Assembly: GCA_030847615.1 (NCBI GenBank)
Contig: JAUMIR010000005.1
Location: 79,394,492 to 79,458,491, forward strand
Reading direction: 5' to 3'
Source of the DNA: Gambelia wislizenii
Taxonomy: Eukaryota > Chordata > Lepidosauria > Squamata > Crotaphytidae
Length of the DNA stretch: 64,000 bases
Below, piece by piece: positions 9,499 through 22,583 of the stretch. The translations under genes and the position numbers were made by a program. Within the stretch, counting starts at the first letter, position 1, and each line of letters begins with the position of its first letter. The notes beneath the pieces were generated by a model. It was not told where the DNA came from. It did not search any database and saw nothing but the letters and a program-made list of their open reading frames with translations.

Positions 9499-10106
9499 CA
9501 GGTCCCATCTACACGATTTAAATAATACGTACGGCGTGCGGAAGTTCGCACTTCGGTACAAACGGCCCTTCGGATGCACACAAATGCAAAAGAGGGGCGG
9601 CGGTTTTCCACCCTGAAATACGCACACGCGGCATTTGGGAGGGAAAGCAGATCGCGAAGAGAAATCCGTACGCCGTTCGGATGGCTGACGGGTCTGTACG
9701 GTCCATTCGCACACATACAAACAGGCAAGGTAATCTGATTGGCTGGCCGAGTAGAGGGGGCGGGGCTAGCACGGAGGGGAATTGGGAGCGGCCGCCATGT
9801 TGGTTTCCCAGCTAGCGAGCATCTGGTAAGTCCGTGAATTTATATGTTTATTTATTTTTATTTTATATTGTAAATACGGAAAACCGAATGTCCGCAAACC
9901 AGGAACCTTTTTAAAAAAAAAGTGGCGGGAGATTTAAAACTGCTCCTTGGCTTGCTCGCTCCAGCCAGTTTCGGGAAGAGGGAGTCATACGGAGCTTAGG
10001 GGGCTTAAAAATCGTATAGCCGGTTCGTATGCATACGAACGACAGGCTGTTCGTATTTTGTGCCCCCCATACGGATTTTTTTATGATCGTATAGCCGCAC
10101 CCTAAG
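9499..10106. mobile_element. CpG-rich hAT-like MITE (family D)
   Basis: About 608 bp far richer in CpG than its surroundings (GTACGGCGTGCGGAAGTTCG, GTATGCATACGAACGAC). Ends CAGGTCCCATCTACACG and CGTATAGCCGCACCCTAAG are loosely inverted. Blocks TCTGATTGGCTGG, GGGGGCGGGGCTAGC and GCCGCCATGTTGG are shared with 22040-22583, so this is a repeat and not a unique CpG-island promoter. High CpG content suggests a young copy or protection from methylation. Confidence 0.65.
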
Positions 10107-10487
10107 TTTGCAGCAACTGAAGTAAGTTGAGGAGGAATGTGGGAGGAAGAGAGAGAAAATGGGACATTTTAAAAGCAGGTGAAAAAAATGGGATGACAAG
10201 AGGATTAATTGGGACTGTCACTGCCAGTTTGAGGACATGAAGCTGACTTAAATTGTACACACCTTCCTTCTTTTCTGAAACCAAGACTCAGCAACAATGA
10301 CAGTTCTGCTACTGGGACCATCATGGGGGCAGGGGGTACATGCACTATCCCAATTGCCAAAAAGCTTCAGGTGGGAACAAAACAAAATAATTATCCAAAA
10401 CCTCAGCCGACATACAAAGTTGTAATTCAACAAACGAATTGTTGAATGTTCTGACCAAGAGTGATTACACACACACTCTATCTCTCT

Positions 10488-10528
10488 CTGTATTTCTCTC
10501 TCTCTCACTCACACACACACACACACAA
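10488..10528. repeat. (TC)n-(AC)n microsatellite
   Basis: TCTCTCTCTG-type run followed by 10 AC units. Confidence 0.8.
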
Positions 10529-11727
10529 ATAAAACAAACTGTTAAAATAAGAATTATACAATTTTGCATAAATATCTCCTTTGGGTTCCTTTGGCAATTC
10601 ATGCTGTAGAGAAGCTTACACAGTAGAGTTGTTTTAAGCAAGGCTCACCAACACATTGTTTAGATGAAATTGTCTTTCAGAATGCAGTGGGCTGGGCTCA
10701 AGTAGTTCACTGATAAGGCACAGAGTTTTCACTTACAGGACAAACAGTTCAAGCCTCTTCCAATTTCATAAGTTAATTTAGTTATGCCAGCTATGCCCCT
10801 TTACAATGATAATACAATAGACATGCCACACATAGTTTATCCTTTTATGGCTACAGAGGACTATAATGATAATGATAACGATAACTATAATTGAAATGAA
10901 TATCCCCATTTGCTTCCAGATACATGTTTGGATGGTGGTTTGTGTTTCTTTCTTTCTACAAATCAGACAAACTGGCTGATAAAAATAAGTGACAATGAAA
11001 ACTGACAATTTTATTTCAAACCATGCCTGTAATTTCTTGGTTTCAGTGAAATATTATATATTGCTTGGTCATTGCTTGGACCAGGTGTAGTAAAGATATG
11101 CAGATTCCCACAAATTCTTCACCCATCCATGTCATTTTAAGTCCTTTGAATCAGGATAATATACAGAAGAAGACACAGATCCCTGTATTGATGTTTGTGT
11201 GTCTGAAATAAAATGTTATAATTTTGCAGAGATCTACAAGGAACTGCAAAGAAGAATGATACTTCAAAACTATGGGATTTTAACACCTGCCTTTGAAACT
11301 TCATATGGATTCAGGTTTGTGATCCTTTTGATAATCAACTTTCTAGCCATCCTAACATGGGAAGGAGTTAGCCCTACTGAATTTATAGAAATATACTTTG
11401 GAATAAACATTCTCGGGATTGTGCTGCACAGTTATTAGCTTCTATATTTACTAGTAACCTAGGTCTGAGAATCACAACACAATCCTTTTTACATCTCATC
11501 AGACGTACCCCACTGAATTCACTTCAAGTTACAGTACAGCAGTAGTAGAGGGTGTCCACAGGTCCAGGGGCCAATTTTCTACTCAGGGACCTTCCAGGGG
11601 TCTCGCAGAGTGCCAATTGTGTTGTTTTTTTTAGTAGCCAGAAGTCTACTTGCTGGTTTTGGGGGGAAATTTTTTGTGTGTGTTAAATATGATCTTCCAG
11701 GGGAGCTCATCATCATCCTCCCTTTCT

Positions 11728-11760
11728 TCTTCCTCCTCCTCCTCCTCCTCCTCCTCCTCT
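11728..11760. repeat. (TCC)n microsatellite
   Basis: About eleven units; it creates poly-Leu and poly-Arg frames that are not genes. Confidence 0.85.
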
Positions 11761-12481
11761 TGGGCTGTGTGTCAAGCTCCACTGTGATGGATCCCCTCTC
11801 CAGGATGGTTGCACAGTTCCCAAACCCTTGGGCTCCTGTCACTCATCTTTCCCTCTTGCTCCTCAAGATCCCTGCCTGAGTTGGGTACTTGGGCCTCAAG
11901 GTGATCCCTATATGGACCAGTGGTTGTGTTGTTGAGTGGGTTCACTGTGGTAAATGTGACCAGACTTTGTATCAAAACCTAACAGAAAAAGGCAGACATA
12001 GTTGTAAAAAACAAACAAAAAAAAACACAACAAAGCAGAAGTCTATTAATGCATTATTAGATCACACATTCACCCCTAAAGTATTTTGTAATTCACAGCT
12101 CCCCAAAACTTAATTCAGTTCTTCCCCCTGATTAAGTGTCCTAATCCTATCACAGCTTTTCCCTGTCTTTAGGCCATCTTTCCCTTATGTGCCTTCTATC
12201 AGAGACAAGCCTCAGTTTTTCTTATCCTTCCTCCCTCTTGGTCCCCCTTCACAGCATTCCCTGAGCTGTGATTGTCTGTCACCAAACAGGCTTGCTCAGC
12301 TCCTCCCTTCACAGCCACCAAAACAGCTGGGGGGACACATGTGGCCTCAGAGCCATATTCTGCCTACCCTGGTATATAGAACTGTCCTGCTGCAGAAATG
12401 TTCATTTGGTGAAAGAATGATCATGCACCATTGTGAGTGTAACATTTTGTAACTCTATACTGTATATTTCTGCACAAGACC

Positions 12482-12705
12482 TGACGGTTGCGTGAGATGT
12501 CTTCTTTGAGGGCCTTTTCAGCTGTGGCACCACATTTATAGAATGCTCTTCCCTTCAGGATCCAACTGTCACCAACACTGGTTTCTTTCCGGTGTCAATC
12601 CAGATCATGTTTTTTTATTAAAAACCCTTGGGGCCTAATTTGTTTTTAAATATACATAAACATGGTTTTAACTTGTAGTCTTTTAAGTCGTTTTAATGTA
12701 TTGAC
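12482..12705 (+). mobile_element. L2-like LINE fragment
   Basis: GTGGCACCACATTTATAGAA, TGCTCTTCCCTTCAGG and the following TTTTATTAAAAACCC region fit the 3' part of L2-like LINEs. Tentative. Confidence 0.4.
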
Positions 12706-12713
12706 TTGTTTAA

Positions 12714-12714
12714 G

Positions 12715-12740
<26 letters not shown>
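12714..12740. repeat. (AT)n microsatellite
   Basis: About 13 units following an L2-like fragment. Confidence 0.85.
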
Positions 12741-12746
<6 letters not shown>

Positions 12747-13054
12747 CTTGGATATGTTTCCTTTCCCAAAGTGCTGATTGGCCTCTTCCTCCACCAATCC
12801 CCTCCCTCCTCTCACTCCTTCAGCCAATCACCACCCACATGTAAAAAAAAAAATGCAATATTTTTTCCTAAAATAATATCATGTACCTGAACCATGTGAA
12901 AGGATTCTGAGAAAAAACATGTAAAACAATTTATGAAACATACAAATAAATATGTAAAATGAGTTATTCATTTATAACCTTTGTGATCTCCTATAACAGT
13001 GTATGTTATGCCGGGTACAGCTATCCTAGTATGTTTTTATTCTGTTTAAACTAC

Positions 13055-13514
13055 AATAGCATCCCTGTATCCATGGGGGATTGGTTCTGGGGGTCCCCAT
13101 AGATACTGAAAACTATGGATAGTAGTGAACGCCCTGCGATGGAGGAGGAAGAAGAGTTATGAAGGAGGAGAAGGAAGGGAGGGAGGGAGGCAGGAGGGAA
13201 GGAAGGAAGAGGAAGACAGCCCAGTGGGTTCCTGCCATGGAGAGAGGGTAAGGCAGATGGGAGGGGAGGGAACCAGGCTGGAGGAAGGTGGGGGGCAGGC
13301 TTTCCCATGTCCACCCCAACCACCTCCACTGTGCCACTGGAACCCCCCATGGAGAAGGGAGGCGAGCTCTCCTCCTCCCCCGTCCACCCCACCACCTCCG
13401 CCGTGCCACCGGAAACTCCCCCACAGGGAAGGGAGGTGAGCTCTCCTCCTCTTTTCCCTCCCGTGTCCACCCCCTGCTGTCGCCAATCACAGATAACTGA
13501 ATCAGTGGATACAG
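13055..13514. mobile_element. Tigger-like remnant with G+C- and purine-rich interior
   Basis: Ends carry Tigger-like text (GTATCCATGGGGGATTGGTT; ATCAGTGGATACAGTGG). Between them lie a (GGAA)-rich tract and a block repeated twice (CCACCGGAA / CCACTGGAA with CCTCCTCCC), which keeps long open frames in several phases. These frames show no domain and are not called as genes. Confidence 0.5.
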
Positions 13515-13662
13515 TGGTGTATTTTATTGTTTTAATCTGGAATTGTTTTAAATTGTTTATACTGAAAGGACGGGTGATTTTTAAACATTTTTTTATTTGT
13601 AAGTCACCCTGAGATCTCATGATAAAGGGTAAGATATAAATATGTTAATAAAGAAATAAAAT
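13515..13662 (+). mobile_element. L2-like LINE 3' end, diverged
   Basis: TTTTAATCTGGAATTGTTTT, AAGTCACCCTGAGATCTC and AGATATAAATATG resemble the tail at 43315-43606. Confidence 0.5.
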
Positions 13663-14091
13663 AACAATTTCCAATAGCTTTGTCTTATAGCTATGCACAA
13701 TAAGGATAAGCAGCCTTGGTAATACATTGACAGTTATAATAGCTACCTCAATCCCATCAGAAATACAAGTCTGTAGGCAGTTTCCAATCCTGCTTCAAAG
13801 AAGAGCCTTTTATATATATATAAAAAAATTCACTGATATTTGAAGTAACATCTCCTGTCCCAACAATTAGAACCCCATTGATATTAGGACACCATTGTGA
13901 TTCCTCTTCACAGCCTTGCTCACTGATGTGTCATCCTCCTTCCACTCCAACTGGCAGCTTGAATAAACCTTCCAATGTGGCTGCTGGTTGTTAAGGTGGG
14001 CTCAAAGAGGCATTTATGATTGTGATAATAGGCCCATGATCATGTTACAAAGTGTTGCTGAATCTGGAGCAGCTAGGGATCCGTAACTCTT

Positions 14092-14650
14092 AGGGCTCGT
14101 TTACATGGAAAAAAATACCCAAGAAGAATTCGTGTCAAACGCTAATAGTTCACACACATCACAGGCTATTCAGAAGGAGGGGTAGCAAAAAGTCCAGTTA
14201 ACCCATGACTTTCTATCCCCCTATTTTTCAGGAACTTTTTTGGAAAGTCCAAGATAACCCATGCTATTGGTTGTCTGAACAACCAGGAACCATCCCGAGA
14301 AATAGGATGATTTCTGATTGGTCGGATATTGGAGGGAGCAGGCTTGCAAGGGAAGCCTTGCAATTCTTGATCTGACATTTTGGTATGGCCCTACGCAGGG
14401 TCCTCCGCTGGTTCCAAAGCAGCCAGCTGAGAGCCAGGTGAGGTCTCTCCCATCCCTGGCTCTTTCTCCTGGCTCACCGCTGGCTGCAGAGGCTTCTTCC
14501 ACCGAGGGGCCATTCCCTTGGTGAAAGAAGCTGTCCATAGTCAGTGGTGAGGTGGGTGAGTGTCGAACTGGCAGTGGCCCACATGGCTATAGAGAAGCCC
14601 CCCTCCCCACGTGCCGTGCGGGATAAAAACTGCCATGTAACTGAGATCTC
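14092..14650. mobile_element. Possible hAT-like element
   Basis: AGGGCTCGTTTACATGG at the left and CCATGTAACTGAGATC at the right are imperfect inverted ends; the interior is moderately G+C-rich and unrecognised. Confidence 0.4.
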
Positions 14651-16256
14651 AGTTATCTATCTGTAACTACAGAATGCAAGCCAATAATAAAGTATTTTAG
14701 ACCAGAAGAAAGTAGTGTGCTGCTTGATTTACATGAAACTCATCATTGATAGAATCCAGTGAAGTTTCATGAGAAATTTTTTAGAACTTGAAATTTTGTA
14801 GAACCTGAAAGCATACAAATTTACAGACCATATTCCAGTTGAAGGTATTGCTTAATTTTATACAACTTGTAAATTATGCACATTGAGCATCATTGTTAAC
14901 ACCAGGCATTTTTGTTCAGTTGATTCTATAAAATAAGAAAGTCCCTGGAGTGCAAGCATTTAAACGAGCAAGCTTGATAAATATTGCAAAAATTAACAAG
15001 CTTCCTTCCAAGGTACATGCATAATCCCCAATACTAAAAATCAATTTTGATGGAATAGACAGTCAAATATTCTGTTTGTTTATTCTGTAGTTTACTAATC
15101 GATTTATGTAAAAGTGTGTGGAAATGTGAAACTGAGCAGATAAATGGGATGTCACAGCTAGGTCACTTATTTCTGTGTAGTATTATTCCCTTTAATAAGA
15201 GTCTGGTGTAAATGCTTTGATGACAGGATCTATGTGATGTAAATGTGGTATCAAAAGAATTTCCCATTGCTCTTGAGAACTAAATAGTACATCAAATGAC
15301 CTTCTTGTGTTATCTAGGTTTATATTTTGCTGATATGATTCATATTTCTGGGTAATAATCCTTCTTGATTTGCATTACTCTCTGTGATGATCAAGTTTCT
15401 CAGGAATGGAGTATCATGACACTTAAGGGTTTATTAAGTTTCACATTTGTCTTGGAGCAAATAATCTGGTTCTAAGCCAAGATTTCAATTTCCATGGAAG
15501 CACACTAAGCTGAATCTAAATCCTTGTTGGAAATGCACTTTCTATGAACTGTTTTAGATGCATTCAAGAAATATATCAAAGCAGATTTTTTTGTTTTTAT
15601 ATTATTCTGATCCTGATCCTGATCTTCCTCCTCCTTCTCATCATCCATAGCTTACCAAGATAAATACCATTTATGTGTACAACAATCCAACATACCTAAG
15701 AAACCATTCCTTTTTCCATGACCTTCTGTGGTGAACCTCTACGTAAGCTTCTCATCTAGGTAACAAGCTTGGGCAGCTATCACACACATAAATTAGTCAT
15801 GTTGGGGAGTGTAGCTGTAGCAACTACATCTGCTTTGGAAATAAATGGCTAAGGCTCAAAGTCTAAACATGTCCTAGGATGCTCTCAAGAAATCCCACAC
15901 TGAATAAATTGCACCAAGTTCAACTGCAGCAACCGACTGCTGCAGCCACCTCTAGAATAATGTCAAATAACTCTGCCGTTTCATGTTGGTTTGCTATGAA
16001 GCTGCCTACAAAACTAGTGTTCATAACAGTGCACTTTCACCTCCTAGGTTCAGATTCCGCCTTCAAATCAGCCCCAATATCATTCACCTTGCATCTACAA
16101 GTTAAAACTGGATGCAGCTTTAAAACACATCTCACAATTTAGCACCTCACCTCATTTTGGAAAGCACATTTAACTGAACTCTGTAGGCTTTACTTTTGAG
16201 TAAACAAAATTACCACTAGGGAGAAAGTAGCACAGAGTGAACATTGACTTTTCCTA
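14651..16256. other. No gene seen
   Basis: Plain A+T-rich DNA, 1.6 kb, without recognised repeats; a candidate for unique sequence. Confidence 0.55.
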
Positions 16257-16775
16257 GAGTCTTATCTACAGAAGCCAGGATTCAGAGGTGGCCTGTACCC
16301 CCACCCCCACTACCTCCAAAAGATGGGCTGGAGTTCAAACAGGACACCAGTCCATCACTGAAGCTGCCATGCAATTTTCTTGCTAACATAGAAGCCAGGC
16401 AGTGGTCCTGCAACATGTAATTGCAGCCCCCCTGCACGTGACCAGCCTCACTCACATGCTGCAGGACCCTGCCTGGCTTCCCAGAAGAACCAGGGAGCTG
16501 GCAGAGGCAGGGAGAAGTGGTGTGCCAGGCAGGTTCCCGTGGACACGCAGAGCCCAATCTGGTGGAAATGGAGTACACGGGGGGGGGGTTCTTGTATCAT
16601 AGTAAAGGGCCTTATCCCAACTTGCCCCTATTACAGTCCTGTATCTGCCCCAAGGGTTGTTTGGACTGCCCAGGGGCAGATCAGGGTAGATGCCCTGCAT
16701 TGTTTGGACTCCAGGGCTCTGGGATGGGGACAAGTTGGGTATTTGGCTAGTAGATTCTGGATTAAGCTTTGTGGA
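16257..16775. mobile_element. hAT-like element, second copy
   Basis: Left end AGAGTCTTATCTACAG; inner blocks GGACTGCCCAGGGGCAGATC and TGGGATGGGGACAAGTTGGG match 60882-61162. Several overlapping open frames of 60-119 codons here reflect G+C-rich composition. Confidence 0.6.
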
Positions 16776-17056
16776 GGATTCTTTGGAGTTTTGTGTCCAC
16801 AAATACATGAAGAGGGAGGGAGACAGGGAAGGGAGTTAGAAGAAAGCATGACACCTCCACCTTCTATTCCTAAGGCATATTTTACCTGGTGCTTTTGAAT
16901 AACTGTGATTTAGAGTTCAGATTTTGAGTTACATAAATACATAGCTATTTCCTTCATTCCTTCCATTGCTAAGTTCTTCTGTCACAAGAAAAACATATTC
17001 AGACATTCAGTACTGGGGTATGAAGTAGGGTGGGTGTTGGCTTCAAATTCTGTATA

Positions 17057-17286
17057 TAGTTGTCCCTCCGTATCCACGGATTTGGCATCCATGGATTTAA
17101 TTATTCATGGCTTGAAAATATTCTTTAATATTTAATAATCCAAAAAGCAAACCTTGATTTTGCCATCTTATATAAGAGATACCATTTTACTATGCCATTG
17201 CATATAATGGGACTTGAGTATTCATGGTTTTTGGTATCCACAGGGAGTCCTGGAACCAAACCCCAGTGAATATGAAGGGACAACTG
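17057..17286. mobile_element. Tigger/pogo-like MITE, 230 bp, TA duplication
   Basis: Ends TAGTTGTCCCTCCGTATCC and AGGGACAACTG with TA on both sides (17055-17056, 17287-17288). The internal sequence is the 'CCACGGATTTGGCATCCATG' type common in amniote Tigger derivatives. Confidence 0.82.
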
Positions 17287-17288
17287 TA

Positions 17289-18941
17289 TTTTACTTTTGT
17301 GAATCCATAAAGTCCTATCATCCTCATGTACTTTCAGTTATTTCTGATTGTTTCCTACAGTGAAAAAGCTATGCTATTTGTGACCAGACTGTTATTTTTT
17401 GCTTTGTTTCACTGTGACATCTGTTTGTTCTGTAGAATTTTGACAGCAAGTCTGCCCTTCCCTTTGTCTAGTTAGGAAAAAGGGAATTATTTATTTGAAT
17501 TTTCTCCCTGTCGTGTGTGTATTCATTGTGTGGTCTTGCAAAAAGGACTCTGTACTTATTGAAATTTTGGAAAACTCAGTTCCTGCAGAAAAGCCAACTA
17601 AGTAAGCACATTTCTTCCATTTCTTTCAAGAAATAACAGAGAACTATTGGTAGTGCTTTAAAAAATAAATACAACATTGCATACATGTAACACAAGAAGC
17701 ACTGTATATATTTATTAGAAATTTGGCAGACAACCCTAAGGGTTACTGTGCCTGCAGATTTCATCCAGTTAAGACAATGGGGAGAAAAATACTTCCCCCA
17801 CCCCATTTTCAGTAGTAGTCAGTAAAAGATACGGACCTTTGCATTTTCAAATCTCTACTTGGAACAAAAGCCAAATGAGACTGGTTCCAAACCAATTCAA
17901 GTTGAAATGGACTTGTTTTCCAAAGTGCTAAACTGGGTTACAAACTGAATACAGTAGTTGGTGCAAAACTCTAGTTGCAGTTACCTTGCATGATGAAGTC
18001 TGGAAGCAACTGAATGAAAAGAAAATTCATCAGAACACTTACCCTATCCTCTATAAAGTCTATGCATATAAACAACAACATATAGCAGTTTCCTGCTGAC
18101 TTGCCTTTTAAAACATGTTTTGTGCGTGTGTATTATACCACAGTACATTTTTTCTCAAAGTGCAAATACCTGGCAAGACTAAAAAGGCTGTTGGTATTTT
18201 TAACAAAGTTTATTTGAGAAGATTTTTTAATGTGTGCTGAAAATGCCAAGAGTCTGTCATAAGAGGAAGACTTGAATCATCTTGGTCTAAACACCAGCAT
18301 ATCAAACACATTTTATCACTGTTAGACAAAGACTAACCTCCACGTCTAGTGAAAAGGAAGATGAAACTCATCTGTCTGCTCTTCCCAGTCCAAGACTTGC
18401 TTTTATTCAGCCTTATTAAATTTTCATCTTGAAAAGGTATTTGGCTGCCTTCTCCAATTTGACATTGTTTTACAATGTTGCATTTCTTCTAGAAATTCAT
18501 AATAGTAACACATATAATGCTGAAGATTCTAATAACTCCTCTACCCAGAGCTATTAATCATATTTAATTGCCAGCCTAGTTGACTGAGTTTCCTTTCTGA
18601 GGCTGATTTTCAATGAGCCTCCTTTTAAAAATAATCTCTAGCTTCACTATCACACAGATACATGATTAGAAATGCAATGGTGATGTCCCTATTGTAAGAG
18701 AATTTTAAAAACAGTTTACTGTTTCTCCAGACAAATGTTCCTCAACTACAGGCAAACAATGTGTGTACCAAGCCATCTTAGCTTGAGTTGTAGCAACAGT
18801 ACTGTATATAATTATCAGTTGCCACAAACAGGAGTTGCCTATCCAGCATCTACAAATGTGCACCCAGTATGGCTGGGGCATTTATATGGAGAAGAGCAAG
18901 AACATCCAGCCCATCACCAGATCTTTCTCACCATATCATCC
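17289..18941. other. No gene seen
   Basis: Plain A+T-rich DNA without recognised repeats. Confidence 0.55.
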
Positions 18942-19064
18942 AGGGGTGGCAATTGTTGGCACTCTAGATATTTTTGGACTGTAACTCCTATGTTGGACTG
19001 CAGCCAACATAATCAATAAGGAGCAATGCTGAGAGTTGGAATCCGACAGTATCTGAAGGTCCAC
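18942..19064. mobile_element. Diverged hAT MITE of the 41247-41382 family
   Basis: GGGTGGCAATTGTTGGCACT, TTTTTGGACTGTAACTCCTA and GAGAGTTGGAATCCGACAG keep the family pattern weakly. Confidence 0.5.
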
Positions 19065-20937
19065 ACAATCCCCCCCCACTCGCTATGATATGTTGAAGCA
19101 TTTGTTTAAAATATTTGCATGTACACACAAAAGATAAATTGATATCACCAACAGTGGATCAGATGTTCTAGAGCTTGGCAGGCAGGAGTGGGGAAGGCTT
19201 TGGGGGACTAAAGCTTGCAGAATCCCCAGTGATCATACCAGCTGGGGGATTTGGGGAGCTTTACTCTCAAATAAGATATTTTAAAGTTCTAAGCCAAACT
19301 CTCACCCCAAGATTTCATGGTGGTCTTTCTAAATAATTGGTGCCTATGACTTGTGTGTCCCAAGGAACTGTGTGCCCCAAGGGTCATATGTGGCCCTTGG
19401 TGAGGTCCAGTGTCATCCTTGAGACTGCACCCCCCCCCAAAAAAAAAACTTGGCCAACACACGCACCAAAACCACTCCAGAACACTTTTAAAATACTCCA
19501 GAATTCTTTTAAAAACAAGAGAACCCTTCAAAAATAACTAGGAGTGATGCAACATCACATCTGTCTGCCCAAAATGGCAGCTGATAATAATAGAAATGAT
19601 ATTAGGGTTGACATGGCTTAGAATCCATATCAGAGTCAGTGCAAAAATGACTCTGAACCAGGTCTATAATCTATATTATCATTAGGAAGCTGAGCTTTTT
19701 GTTCCTGAGTCTAATGCAAAACCAGCACAGGTGACTCTTGCTTCAACCAGCCTAGAAAACTGAACTGTTGGGCCTGGTTTTAAATTTTTAACCTGCTTCT
19801 TACATTAGCTTGTTGCAATGACAGCTACTGCAATACCAGTCTTTTCCTGCACCAAGTAACATGGAAATCCCTAGGTCACATGGGGAAAGAGCTTGCACTG
19901 TGGATCTTCCATGCACTGTGTGTCTTCCATGCATCATTTCCACATGGATCTTCAATGCATCACTGCCATCCCTCTAGAGATCAAATCTGACATGGAGAAA
20001 TCTGACACAGCCTAAGATGCTACAGCTATTGGAAGGAGGAGTGTGGCAACAGTTCCCACACAAGCAGAATGACACATATCCTGACCCCCAAAAGCCTTAG
20101 CTGCTGTATCTATGGAAAAATTACCTTCCTAGGCTTTTTTTTTAAAAAATGAAACAAACCAAGGTTGTTTCAAGATGAGGCTTTAACAGTGCAATCTCAC
20201 TACCTCATTCAAGTTGTCAGGAGTATTCCATTTGCAGTCTTCATACACATTTTCTCATTCTTTCTTCTGCCCAGAGCAAATCAGTTAACAACCTCAAGCT
20301 GTTCACTCACCATCAAGTGTATTAATTTGACAGAAATGTGGGTGTATGAAATGTGGATGTCAGGTTGTATGAGTGTTTTTGCTCACTGTTATGATTTGGA
20401 AATAAGTTTGCACAGAAGGCATTCTGTGAGCTTGAAACTGACAAGATTATTGAGGGAGAAACATTTAGAATTCTGCATGATGCACAAATGATTATAATAT
20501 ATTTTATGACTGTCCCAAGAAAGTATAAATTGCTTTTTGTCACATTTGAGTAAAGAACACAAGATGATGTTATCAGCTCTTAATTTATTTTCTTATGGAG
20601 CCCTTAAAGTATAACTATGTTTACAATGGAGGTGGTGGTTCTTCTGTGAGTAATGAGAACAATATGGAACATGCTGCTGTAAATCATCATCTATTGCACC
20701 ATTGCATTAAACCTGATAAGACAGGAGTTATTACTTCCTGCCTTCCACCCCCACCCCCCAGAAGAGACTGGCAATTATCTGTAAATTCGTAATGAAGCAG
20801 TAGGGATAAATTTTGAAGATGACTTAAAAAAATTATTATTTTTATTTTCTAAAAAAATATTTTTATAAAATAAAAAGATTAAAACCTTTTCTTTAGTTTA
20901 CAGGATTCAGAAGAACACCTAATGGGACAAAGTGGAC
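19065..20937. other. No gene seen
   Basis: Short inverted similarity around 19330-19430; an open frame at 20165-20491 (108 codons) has no recognisable domain. Confidence 0.5.
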
Positions 20938-21080
20938 CAAATGGACTTTATGCCGAGGCTCATCTGGTGAAGTAGACTTAAGTCTACAAAAGCATATGCT
21001 ACCAACTTCTTTCTCTCAGTTAGTCTCAAAGGTGCTACAAGATCCCTTTGCATGCTGATCCAGTCTAACATGATCCTTTG
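20938..21080 (+). repeat. Dispersed amniote repeat, 3' end type
   Basis: CATCTGGTGAAGTAGACTTA, GTCTACAAAAGCATATGCTA and AGTCTCAAAGGTGCTACAAG form a motif I recognise as repeated widely in reptile genomes. Its element class is uncertain (Penelope-like or LINE 3' end). Confidence 0.5.
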
Positions 21081-22039
21081 AATTTGACCACAAATGGACT
21101 TTAATTTACCAGTGATGCAGAAAGGGGTAATGTATTTACAGCATGGTACAGCAACCCAGTACTACCTAAAGACATTACTGGGAGTTGCATATGTTCTGGG
21201 GTTATGTGAGCTGATGAGTTATGGAGATCAGGGCCTCCAACCTATTGATAAATCTCTAGAGTACACCCACTGAATAAGTTATCGAATGGTGATCTGTTCT
21301 TTGGATCTGTTCTAGTTGGGACTAATAATCAGGTCTATGTTTGAGTTTAGACATAATTTTATCCTCCACCATGAGCCTACCACAAGCATTCAGTCATCTT
21401 CAGAAAACCAATAGGTTCAATCCAGAATTAATCGCATGTAGGGTAAATCTTGTGAAATGATTTGACTTAAGTCAGTCATAATTATTTTGAATCTTGTCTG
21501 ATTTCAGTGAGGTCTACTCTCAGTATGACCAAGTATGAATGCAGCCCATTGTCTCTCAGGCTAACCTAACATATGATAAACAGTTTGATACACCGGAAGA
21601 TGCCATGGGGTTGAATATGTACTTTGATCACTCTCTTTTAGAGAACCATAATAATGTTTCTGGTTATATTTCTAATCTACAGCTGTCAGAAAGCTTACCC
21701 TCTCCCCAGGTAATAAGAAGTAGCCACCCTTTAGGGCAGGATTAACAGCTAATTAAAAATGTTTATTACCATTGAGAAAGCAATTTCAGCTGTCCCTGTG
21801 CTTGGAATAAAATGGAAACTCGGAATTGCCAAGAGGATATGTTCAATATCAACCACATCCCTTCAAACACATGCCTCTCATCTTTGCCTTGTTTTTGCCC
21901 AGGAAAAGTGTCATGATTATGTAAACTTATGTGTTTTACCAAAATCTTATGTTCAGAGCTGTGTAAACCTGGTGGGCCATCTAAATGGTGAAAATATCCC
22001 TCATGAAATTTGCTGGGAATCCTACCTGTCTAAATAGGA
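21081..22039. other. No gene seen
   Basis: Unrecognised; chance frames of 60-92 codons. Confidence 0.5.
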
Positions 22040-22583
22040 TCCAGTGCCAATCCACACTATTTGGAAGGAGGGAAGCCCAAAACGGCAAAAACAATGGGGT
22101 AAAAAACCTCACAGATTTTCCTGTACTTTTCCAAAACTGTTTTCCTGCTTGTTTTTCCTGCTTGTATTAAACAACAAAAAAATTCAAAGGGAAGCACAAA
22201 GCTGATTGGCTGGGCAAGAGCGGGGATGGGGCTTGTTAGCAGAGCAAGAGCCCACTGCTGCCATGTTGGATTTTCACCTTAGCGACCGTTCACTAAGGCA
22301 ATAAAATAGGATGAATAGTTTCTGTTTTGCTATCCTATAAAACTGGGAAATCGCTCTATCACACTAGCATACCTTGGAACGAGTTTTTTTTTAAAAAAAA
22401 AAACCTGCAACAGTGAAGAACTAATGCGAGTAAATCACTCGTGTCTGCAATTAGGAATGTGAGGCTTATGGGGGCTTCCAAGGCCAGAAAAACTGTTTAG
22501 ACATGCTGCTGCTGCTACGAGATGCCAATACTATGAGGCACTTCTGGATTTTTTTACCCTTGTGTATGTAGGTGGGCCCTAGC
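22040..22583. mobile_element. Family D element, older copy
   Basis: GCTGATTGGCTGGGCAAGAG, GGGGATGGGGCTTG and GCTGCCATGTTGGATTTT align with 9499-10106, but the CpGs are mostly lost, as expected after methylation-driven decay. Confidence 0.6.

Larger units (their letters stand above)
10107..12481. other. No gene seen
   Basis: Includes two microsatellites and a possible SINE-like trace near 10693-10760 (CAAACAGTTCAAGCCTC). An open frame at 11199-11438 lacks any recognisable domain. Confidence 0.5.

Noticed and set aside
9412..9772. Overlapping frames and a CpG-island promoter with a first exon (ATG followed by GGTAAGT near 9825)
   Set aside because: The block is a repeat with a homologue at 22040-22583, and frames differ between phases without any recognised domain.
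11199..11438. 79-codon frame with a hydrophobic segment
   Set aside because: No homology recognised, no splice or promoter context; likely chance in A+T-rich DNA.
13051..13620. 189-codon frame on the minus strand and overlapping frames on both strands
   Set aside because: Low-complexity Pro/Gly/Ser-rich translations in all phases from a G+C-rich repeat interior; no domain or codon signal.
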